From contig JACPSV010000256.1 of assembly GCA_016193115.1 (NCBI GenBank), positions 1 through 5,830 on the forward strand: 5,830 bases of DNA, read 5' to 3'. The notes under the pieces were generated by a model. It was not told the origin of the DNA and searched no databases. It worked only from the letters and a program-made list of their open reading frames with translations. Both the position numbers and the translations under genes were made by a program. This stretch comes from Elusimicrobiota bacterium (lineage in GTDB: Bacteria; Elusimicrobiota; Elusimicrobia; 2-02-FULL-39-32). Below are positions 1 to 3,647 of this stretch, piece after piece. Position 1 is the first letter of the stretch. Each line of letters begins with the position of its first letter.

Positions 1-2
1 AT

Positions 3-281
3 TTCGCTTTGGGTGATGGCCAGGAGATTGTGATTGTAGGTAAGCCGGGTCTTCCTGAAACTCAGGCCATGGTTCGGGAGGTCTATCGCCGGTTCCTTCC
101 CAACAAAGTTCTAGTCCTTTTGGATCCGGACGCGCCTCGGGAAAATTTAATGCGGGCAGCTCCCTGGCTGAAATCTTTTATCTCCCCTGTTCGGAAACCA
201 ACCGCATACGTTTGTGTCCATCATTCCTGCCAGTTACCCACATCCGACCTCAAACAGTTTGTAGATTTATTGGATCGTTAA
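3..281 (+). CDS. C-terminal end of a DUF255/YyaL-type thioredoxin domain-containing protein (5' truncated by the window)
   Basis: The reading frame is open from the window edge to the TAA at 279-281, so about 92 C-terminal residues are visible. The pattern is that of the C-terminal tail of the DUF255 (YyaL/SPATA20) family: a beta-strand EIVIVG, then RRFLPNKVLVLLDPD, then the cysteine-containing TAYVCVHHSCQLP segment followed by TSDLKQFVDLL. Family members usually have an N-terminal thioredoxin-like domain and a large alpha/alpha-barrel region, both of which would lie upstream of this window. The biochemical role of the family is poorly defined. A TTG at 9-11 is in frame but is an internal codon rather than a start, because the frame stays open to the edge and the family is far longer. 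The stop overlaps the ATG of the next gene by one base (TAATG), so the two are probably co-translated. The family call is recognition from memory of its C-terminal motif. Confidence 0.8.
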   Translation, partial: FALGDGQEIVIVGKPGLPETQAMVREVYRRFLPNKVLVLLDPDAPRENLMRAAPWLKSFISPVRKPTAYVCVHHSCQLPTSDLKQFVDLLDR

Positions 282-1342
282 TGAAAGAATCTCTTCTTCT
301 TTTTCTTGCGTGCCCGGAATGCCAATCCAGTCTTACTCTTTCTGTTTTCAAAGAGAAGACGACTCGCCACAGAGAGATTGAAGAAGGCGCGCTACGGTGC
401 GGTTCCTGCTCAAAAGTTTTCCCGATCCTTGAAGGAATTCCCCGGTTCGTACCGTCATTCCGGCGGGAAATTAGGGACAGCGCCCGATCGGGCGCTGTCC
501 CTAATTTCCAGAAAGTGCACGGTTCCACGCAAGAACGGTTTGGGTATGAATGGTTGCGGTATCCCGGCTCTCTGCCGGAAGATGAAACAATTTTTCTAAA
601 CGAAACTCAAATCGAGCGGGAACAATGGAAAGGGAAGATCGTTTTAGACGCGGGTTGCGGCATGGGACGCTATTCCCGCGTGGCTCATTCTCTGGGAGCG
701 ACCGTGGTGGCGTTCGATTTGAGCGAAGCGCTTCTCCGGCTGAAGGATTTGTCGGAAGAATCGGAACGGTTGCACCTCATTCAAGGCAATTTGTTGTCCC
801 TACCTCTTAAAGAAAAGTGTTTCGATATCATCTACAGTCTCGGAGTCATTCACCACACTCCTTCCGCGAAAGATTGCGTGTCCAGTTTAACGCGCTCTCT
901 TAAACCAGGCGGTTCTCTTTCCGTTTGGGTGTATGGCGCAGGCGGATCCTACAAAAATTTTAAGACGAATCCTTTGAGGGAGGATCGAAAAGGTCTTAAA
1001 AAGATACTACCCTTGGTTTGGATGATTGTCACGGTGCGAGAAATGTTGAGTAACACTTTACGCCTTTTTACGGTGCATCTCCCCCACTCCTTGTTGTACG
1101 CCCTCTGTTACCCTCTGGCATGGCTGGGGAAAATACCGTTCCTCAAGTATCTTACATTTTCTGTCCATCCTCTCTGGCGCGTGAGGTTGCAGGAGAATTT
1201 TGACTGGCTGACCCCGCCGTACCAAAGCCATCACACCAAAGAAGATCTCGTCCAATGGTATCAAGCCAACGGTCTGGAAGTTCTAAAAGTCCTCCCGCAC
1301 GGTTTCGTCCCCAAACCCGGTCTCCTAGGAAAGAAACATTAG
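281..1342 (+). CDS. Class I SAM-dependent methyltransferase with N-terminal Trm112-like zinc ribbon
   Basis: A 353-residue protein. I chose the ATG at 281 because it overlaps the previous stop (TAATG) and puts the zinc ribbon at the N terminus; an in-frame ATG at 212 would lie deep inside the upstream gene. Residues 11-14 (CPEC) and 40-43 (CGSC), followed by FPILEGIPRFVP (47-58), form a Trm112-type ribbon. Residues 120-130 (IVLDAGCGMGR) are SAM motif I, D146 is the acidic residue ending strand 2, and D182 to about residue 194 (YSLGVIHHTP) plus LKPGG (207-211) are the later class I motifs. A rather hydrophobic region at about 235-290 and a C-terminal tail complete it. Proteins of this build often sit in polysaccharide or lipid modification clusters; the actual substrate cannot be read from the sequence. 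A perfect palindrome (466-509) encodes about residues 62-77 in the linker between ribbon and catalytic domain. The stop TAG overlaps the probable ATT start of the deacetylase. Confidence 0.88.
   Translation: MKESLLLFLACPECQSSLTLSVFKEKTTRHREIEEGALRCGSCSKVFPILEGIPRFVPSFRREIRDSARSGAVPNFQKVHGSTQERFGYEWLRYPGSLPEDETIFLNETQIEREQWKGKIVLDAGCGMGRYSRVAHSLGATVVAFDLSEALLRLKDLSEESERLHLIQGNLLSLPLKEKCFDIIYSLGVIHHTPSAKDCVSSLTRSLKPGGSLSVWVYGAGGSYKNFKTNPLREDRKGLKKILPLVWMIVTVREMLSNTLRLFTVHLPHSLLYALCYPLAWLGKIPFLKYLTFSVHPLWRVRLQENFDWLTPPYQSHHTKEDLVQWYQANGLEVLKVLPHGFVPKPGLLGKKH
466..509. repeat. 44-bp perfect palindrome inserted in frame in the methyltransferase gene
   Basis: Every base from 466 to 509 pairs with its mirror partner about the centre between 487 and 488. 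Each arm reads GGAAATTAGGGACAG followed by CGCCCGA, and the core is GATC. The bases just outside (465 G, 510 A) break the symmetry. Inside the gene it encodes roughly R62-Q77 and keeps the frame. Such long GC-cored palindromes are typical of REP- or MITE-like interspersed elements and resemble the in-ORF palindromic elements known from Rickettsia. No second copy was found in this window, so the repeat-family assignment is inference. It lies in the linker between the zinc ribbon and the SAM-binding domain, where an extra loop would be tolerated. Confidence 0.85.
1327..1342 (+). promoter_or_regulatory. Shine-Dalgarno and ATT start of the deacetylase, overlapping the methyltransferase stop
   Basis: AGGA at 1327-1330 is followed after seven bases (AAGAAAC) by ATT at 1338-1340, which overlaps the upstream TAG at 1340-1342. 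No ATG, GTG or TTG exists in this frame between the in-frame TAG at 1326-1328 and the GTG at 1440. Starting at 1440 would remove the whole signal peptide and leave only one residue before the first catalytic strand. ATT is a rare but known bacterial initiator, as in infC. Confidence 0.55.
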
Positions 1343-2021
1343 AATCCTAACACTCGTTTTTCTTTGCTTTGTATCCTCTGCTTCGGCGGCAGTTCAACCG
1401 GGAGACTTCTTTGCGGACGGGAATAAGAATAGGAAGGCGGTGGCGCTGACGTTTGATGATGGGCCGGGAGAATGGACGAGACCGGTCTTAGACCTTCTGG
1501 ATCGGTACGGAATCAAAGCCACATTTTTTATGAATGGGGATCAGGTTCAGATGCGTCCGCAAATTGCGAAGGAAGTCGCGAAACGCGGTCACGAGGTTGG
1601 GGAACATACCTACAGCCACAAAAACTTCTATTCTCTGGAGAAACGTTTGGGCGTGGAGAAGACAAAACAGGCCATTCAAGAGGAGATGAGCCAATCAAAA
1701 GAAATTCTCCTGAAAACTCTGGGATTTGAACCCAAACTTTGCCGCATGCCTCATGGATATCTCCGTCCTTGGTTGGGAGAGGTCGCGAAGGGTTTCAACT
1801 ACACTTTAGTGAACTGGACTTTCGGCGAAGACTGGTTGCCTATCCCAAAAGAGAAAATGGCGGCAGACTACATCCGCCAGATTCGGCCCGGCGCCATTCT
1901 TCTCTTCCACGATGGCGGCAAAAAAAGAAACAAAACTTTAGAAATTCTACCCCTCATCATAGAGGAAGCAAAGAAGAAGGGTTTATCTTTAGTAACCGTA
2001 TCCGAAATAATCGCCCGCTAA
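1338..2021 (+). CDS. Exported polysaccharide deacetylase (NodB homology domain, carbohydrate esterase family 4)
   Basis: A 227-residue protein if started at ATT 1338. The first residues, (M)RILTLVFLCFVSSASA, form a short signal peptide with an Arg, a hydrophobic core and an A-S-A cleavage site before A18. The NodB motifs follow in order. Motif 1 is TFDDGP (38-43), with the catalytic and metal-binding Asp pair D40/D41. Motif 2 is EHTYSHKNF, with metal-binding H90 and H94. Motif 3 is CRMPHGY at about 135-141, a variant of the usual R-P-P-Y/F. Motif 4 is VNWTFGEDW, with W160 and D165. Motif 5 is LLFHDGG, with H191 and D192. All metal ligands and catalytic positions appear present, so an active metal-dependent de-N-acetylase or de-O-acetylase acting on peptidoglycan or an exported glycan is likely. 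It is the last gene of the coupled plus-strand unit, and its stop overlaps the convergent minus-strand gene by 4 nt. Confidence 0.9.
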   Translation: MRILTLVFLCFVSSASAAVQPGDFFADGNKNRKAVALTFDDGPGEWTRPVLDLLDRYGIKATFFMNGDQVQMRPQIAKEVAKRGHEVGEHTYSHKNFYSLEKRLGVEKTKQAIQEEMSQSKEILLKTLGFEPKLCRMPHGYLRPWLGEVAKGFNYTLVNWTFGEDWLPIPKEKMAADYIRQIRPGAILLFHDGGKKRNKTLEILPLIIEEAKKKGLSLVTVSEIIAR

Positions 2022-2557
2022 AATCTGGTTCGGGCTTTGATGTAGAGACCTTCGCGGATGGAGAAGTTGCTTTCCGTGATCCTCATTGTGTAGTTTCCCA
2101 TGGGATAGCGGTACCAATCGGAAAATCCTAAGAGAGAGGAATAAAAGAGAGGAACTTCCACCCGCGTATCGAACGAGGGACCTAACTCTCCCATATACTC
2201 CAGAGCAATAATCGAATTTTTTGGAGCGGTTCGGGAGCGGGAATCGTGGAAAAGGTGCTGGATAACCACTTCGTTGCTGTTCAGCAGAAACTGGTGTTCC
2301 ACGAAAGAGAATCGTCTGGGAATCAGGTCATTGATGTCCCGCACAAAGGGAATCAGCTCAATCAAATCCCCCGGCTCGTTATATTTGTAAACCGTCTTCT
2401 GGAATATCGTTTTGTTCAAGAGAGACTGGCGATGGCTTTCTGAGGGTGAGAAACGGGTCGGTGTCTGTGCTCGGACTTTAAGTTTTTCCGTGGCTAAACC
2501 TGTTTCCGATAAAGGGAACAGAAAAACCAAGGTTAAGACCCAAACAAACTTTATCAT
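2018..2557 (-). CDS. Hypothetical exported protein
   Basis: A 179-residue protein of no family I recognise. Residues 1 to about 22 (MIKFVWVLTLVFLFPLSETG then LA) look like a Sec signal peptide with cleavage after LA, so a periplasmic or surface location is likely. The mature part is mixed, with aromatic and beta-rich stretches (VEVPLFYSSLLGFSDWYRYP, MRITESNFSIREGLYIKART) and no cysteines, which suits a small beta-rich extracytoplasmic domain. No catalytic motif is apparent. The start at 2555-2557 has only a weak purine-rich signal upstream (GAGG about ten bases before). It lies 43 bp downstream of vapC on the same strand, so it may be read from the vapBC promoter. Its stop (TAG, 2018-2020) overlaps the convergent deacetylase stop. 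The signal peptide and full-length frame support it as a real gene. Confidence 0.65.
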   Translation of the reverse strand: MIKFVWVLTLVFLFPLSETGLATEKLKVRAQTPTRFSPSESHRQSLLNKTIFQKTVYKYNEPGDLIELIPFVRDINDLIPRRFSFVEHQFLLNSNEVVIQHLFHDSRSRTAPKNSIIALEYMGELGPSFDTRVEVPLFYSSLLGFSDWYRYPMGNYTMRITESNFSIREGLYIKARTRF

Positions 2558-2586
2558 TTTGACGGCGCCTCATGTCCCACTCCGAA

Positions 2587-2609
2587 TGCAAAATTCGGGT
2601 TTAATCGAG
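2587..2609. repeat. Imperfect 23-bp direct repeat, copy at the vapC 3' end
   Basis: TGCA, five variable bases, then CGGGTTTAAT, one base and GAG. It matches 3016-3038 at 19 of 23 positions. The vapC stop codon (2601-2603) lies inside it. The first part also forms the hairpin CCGAAT-GCAAA-ATTCGG (2582-2598), just downstream of vapC. Confidence 0.5.
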
Positions 2610-2999
2610 ATTGTGCAATTTTATAGGCAAAATATGAGCAATCTGTTTAAACTCTTTATCGCGCGTTAATAAAAAACAATTGTGATGATAGGCCAAAACT
2701 CCAATGGAAAGATCTATGAGTGAACTTTGTATTCCACGTCTAGCTAATAGAAATCGAAGATGAGCCGCCTGATCCCAAAACCCTTGAGGTTCCTCTAAAA
2801 TAGGGAGAGCAGACAAGTTTTCTTTTAAGAGATTAAACTCTTTTTCGTTCCTTGCCCCGGATAAAATTTCAGCGCGGATAAGGGCGGTAATGCAAACCCT
2901 GTCTCCTTCTAAATATTCAGATAATCTCTTAGACTCTCCAGATTTGGCTGAGTGGAAAAAATCGATCCAAACTGAAGTGTCTACCAAAATAAGATCCAT
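2601..2999 (-). CDS. vapC: VapC-type PIN-domain ribonuclease toxin
   Basis: A 132-residue protein of normal VapC length. The PIN-domain acidic residues are all visible: D7 in VDTSVWIDFF, E44 in RAEILSGA, D96 in SLIDLSIGVLAYHH and D114 in LLTRDKEF. These coordinate Mg2+ in PIN nucleases, and VapC toxins cut tRNA or rRNA to stop translation. With all four present the toxin is predicted to be active; the RNA target cannot be told from sequence. It begins 30 bp after the vapB stop on the same strand, the standard antitoxin-then-toxin order, so antitoxin is made first. A weak ribosome-binding region (GGGTTGAAAA) precedes the ATG. A small inverted repeat (CCGAAT/ATTCGG, 2582-2598) follows the stop but lacks a U-tract. 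Confidence 0.93.
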   Translation of the reverse strand: MDLILVDTSVWIDFFHSAKSGESKRLSEYLEGDRVCITALIRAEILSGARNEKEFNLLKENLSALPILEEPQGFWDQAAHLRFLLARRGIQSSLIDLSIGVLAYHHNCFLLTRDKEFKQIAHILPIKLHNLD

Positions 3000-3015
3000 T
3001 TTTCAACCCGACTTT

Positions 3016-3038
3016 TGCATTATACGGGTTTAATGGAG
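3016..3038. repeat. Imperfect 23-bp direct repeat, copy at the vapB 3' end
   Basis: This is the partner of 2587-2609, and the vapB stop codon (3030-3032) occupies the equivalent position. It also carries half of an inverted repeat AACCCG (3005-3010)/CGGGTT (3025-3030), which could form a hairpin in the vapB-vapC intergenic RNA just before the vapC start. Confidence 0.5.
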
Positions 3039-3227
3039 TCGCTCTCTAGACTTTGTTAAATTTACTTCCAGGGGAATTCTGCCTCGCATGGACAAGAGTC
3101 CTTGTATTCTATCTTTCCGCAAAAGTTGTTGCAATCCCAGAATAATTGTTTCGGTCTTTGTTTTTGTGCCTAAAACGTGTTGCGCCTTGCGAACCAAATC
3201 TTCTGGCAAATTGAGTGTTGTTCTCAT
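3030..3227 (-). CDS. vapB: VapB-type ribbon-helix-helix antitoxin
   Basis: A 65-residue protein. The N-terminal TTLNL strand (3-7), then helix PEDLVRKAQHVLG, then TKTKTETIILGLQQLLRK, is the ribbon-helix-helix pattern of VapB antitoxins that begin MRTTLN. The C-terminal part from about residue 41 (LLSMRGRIPLEVNL) fits the toxin-binding tail. The protein should neutralise the adjacent VapC and repress the shared promoter as a dimer or a VapBC complex. GGAG (plus-strand 3235-3238) lies seven bases before the ATG, a good ribosome-binding site. A consensus promoter and an inverted-repeat operator lie just upstream. The gene is 30 bp from vapC. Confidence 0.9.
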   Translation of the reverse strand: MRTTLNLPEDLVRKAQHVLGTKTKTETIILGLQQLLRKDRIQGLLSMRGRIPLEVNLTKSRERLH

Positions 3228-3255
3228 GATTTTTCTCCAATACCATTTTTATTGA

Positions 3256-3294
3256 ATGCATATAAATTATATATTACATATGCATCCTTGTCAA
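3256..3294 (-). promoter_or_regulatory. vapBC promoter with consensus sigma70 boxes and overlapping inverted-repeat operator
   Basis: Read on the minus strand, TTGACA (plus 3289-3294) and TATAAT (plus 3266-3271) are both perfect consensus boxes separated by exactly 17 bases. Transcription should start near 3259, about 30 bases before the vapB ATG. An exact inverted repeat, ATGCATAT (3256-3263) and ATATGCAT (3278-3285), brackets the -10 box with a 14-base spacer. One arm lies in the promoter spacer and the other at the predicted start site. This is where a ribbon-helix-helix antitoxin would bind to autorepress. Confidence 0.85.
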
Positions 3295-3305
3295 GAATTC
3301 CTTGC

Positions 3306-3473
3306 CTACCAGTTCGTAATGACCTTGTTTTTGGTGTCGGTATGGGTGCAGTTGGCGTAGAGCGATCCGCTGAGAGTGATGTAGTACCATCCGCCTTCAT
3401 CGAGACCTGTGGCGCCAAAGGTCGAGACGTTGACGGTGAAAAAGATTCTTTGCCCGCGTCTGGAAGATTCAGC
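3306..3473 (-). pseudogene. C-terminal remnant of an unidentified protein gene
   Basis: On the minus strand the frame is open for 55 codons between two TAG codons (plus 3474-3476 upstream and 3306-3308 as its stop), with no good start codon. The reading begins AESSRRGQRIFFTVNV, continues with GATGLDEGGWYYITLSGSL and ends CTHTDTKNKVITNW. Its composition (alternating hydrophobics, aromatic pairs, G-W-Y-Y-I-T-L) looks like a genuine beta-rich extracytoplasmic C terminus, unlike typical noise. The 5' part of such a gene is missing, replaced by the micro-ORF and prepilin region. I do not recognise the family. It could also be chance open sequence; codon statistics or a homology search would decide. 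Confidence 0.4.
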
Positions 3474-3483
3474 CTATTTAGAT

Positions 3484-3489
3484 TATAAT
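3484..3489 (+). promoter_or_regulatory. Possible -10 box before the first micro-ORF
   Basis: A perfect TATAAT lies six bases before the ATG at 3496. No convincing -35 box is found at 16-18 bases upstream (the best is TGGAAG). If used, transcription would begin at or within a base or two of the ATG, giving a leaderless mRNA, which agrees with the absence of a Shine-Dalgarno sequence before 3496. Such AT-rich hexamers also occur by chance. Confidence 0.3.
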
Positions 3490-3495
3490 TTCAGT

Positions 3496-3555
3496 ATGAC
3501 CGAGCTTCAGCGACCAAATGGTTTTACCTTAGGTGTTATAGGAAAAAAACCATGA
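3496..3555 (+). CDS. Micro-ORF 1: 19-residue putative leader peptide with an N-G-F-T-L motif
   Basis: It encodes MTELQRPNGFTLGVIGKKP. The G-F-T-L tetrad matches the prepilin peptidase cleavage site of type IV prepilins, but no hydrophobic helix follows and the ORF stops ten residues after the Gly. Its TGA (3553-3555) overlaps the ATG of micro-ORF 2 (ATGA). AGGA at 3540-3543, inside this ORF, is an eight-base-spaced ribosome site for the next start. The run of seven A at 3543-3549 precedes the stop. No ribosome site is seen before its own start. Whether it is translated is inference, based on the repeat with micro-ORF 2 and the conserved junctions. It may instead be decayed prepilin 5' sequence. 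Confidence 0.4.
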   Translation: MTELQRPNGFTLGVIGKKP

Positions 3556-3647
3556 CCGAGCTTCAGCGACTGGAGGTGACGAAGTCACACTCTCGTCCTT
3601 TAGGACCAAATGGTTTTACCTTAGATGTTATGGGAAAAAAACCATGA
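3552..3647 (+). CDS. Micro-ORF 2: 31-residue putative leader peptide, second copy, coupled to the prepilin gene
   Basis: It starts MTELQR exactly like micro-ORF 1, has twelve extra residues (LEVTKSHSRPLG), then resumes with PNGFTLDVMGKKP. It differs from copy 1 in the shared part by G to D and I to M only. Its start overlaps the micro-ORF 1 stop and its stop (3645-3647) overlaps the ATG of the large prepilin gene, both as ATGA. GGGA at 3632-3635, eight bases before 3644, can serve the prepilin start. The run of seven A at 3635-3641 is conserved with copy 1. The basic leader plus G-F-T-L mimics a prepilin N terminus but lacks the transmembrane helix. Retention of frame across a 36-nt length difference and of both junctions argues for translation, though recent duplication could also explain it. 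Confidence 0.45.
   Translation: MTELQRLEVTKSHSRPLGPNGFTLDVMGKKP
3561..3646 (+). promoter_or_regulatory. Chain of hairpins ending in one that pairs the prepilin start codon
   Basis: Four consecutive stems can be drawn by eye. They are CTTCAG-CGA-CTGGAG (3561-3575, one G-U), GTGAC-GAA-GTCAC (3576-3588), GTCC-TTTA-GGAC (3595-3606) and ATGGTTTT (3610-3617) with AAAACCAT (3638-3645). The last stem places the ribosome-binding GGGA in its loop and pairs the A and U of the prepilin AUG. Copy 1 has the same final stem (3518-3525 with 3546-3553) over the micro-ORF 2 start. Ribosomes finishing the micro-ORF would open it, a classic coupling arrangement. Energies were not computed. Confidence 0.45.

Larger units (their letters stand above)
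3496..3647 (+). repeat. Tandem imperfect repeat carrying the two micro-ORFs
   Basis: Copy 1 is 3496-3555 and copy 2 is 3552-3647. They share ATGACCGAGCTTCAGCGAC at the left. At the right they share CCAAATGGTTTTACCTTA, two variable positions, and GGAAAAAAACCATGA. Copy 2 holds 36 extra bases (about 3571-3606) between two GAC triplets. Copy 1 could therefore be a deletion derivative across that 3-base microhomology, or copy 2 an insertion product. Confidence 0.85.

Noticed and set aside
466..509. Reading the long palindrome as a transcription terminator or attenuator.
   Set aside because: It lies inside an intact ORF, is not followed by a T-run, and the frame continues through a conserved methyltransferase domain.
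306..599. Plus-strand ORF of 97 codons, with a minus-strand ORF at 250-528, inside the methyltransferase gene.
   Set aside because: Both are shadows in other frames of a well-supported methyltransferase; shared peptide strings between them come only from the palindrome being read on both strands.
1440..1442. GTG at 1440 as the deacetylase start.
   Set aside because: It would discard a clear signal peptide and begin right at the first catalytic strand; no ribosome-binding site with suitable spacing precedes it.
2582..2598. Hairpin CCGAAT-GCAAA-ATTCGG after vapC as a rho-independent terminator.
   Set aside because: The stem is only six base pairs with modest GC and no T-run follows on the minus strand, so termination there is not supported.
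3224..3418. Minus-strand 64-codon ORF starting at 3418.
   Set aside because: It runs through the vapBC promoter and operator and into vapB in another frame, with low-complexity, non-protein-like composition in its first half.
3430..3435. TTGACG as a -35 box for the TATAAT at 3484.
   Set aside because: The spacing is 48 bases, far outside the workable range, and no -10 box lies about 17 bases after it.
3177..3488. Plus-strand 103-codon ORF crossing vapB, its promoter and the remnant region.
   Set aside because: It overlaps better supported features on the other strand and has no recognisable motif or ribosome-binding site.
3496..3647. The repeats upstream of the prepilin as a CRISPR array or retron-like non-coding RNA.
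   Set aside because: There are only two copies, with no uniform spacers and no cas or reverse transcriptase gene in the window; the coding-frame and ATGA overlaps explain the structure better.
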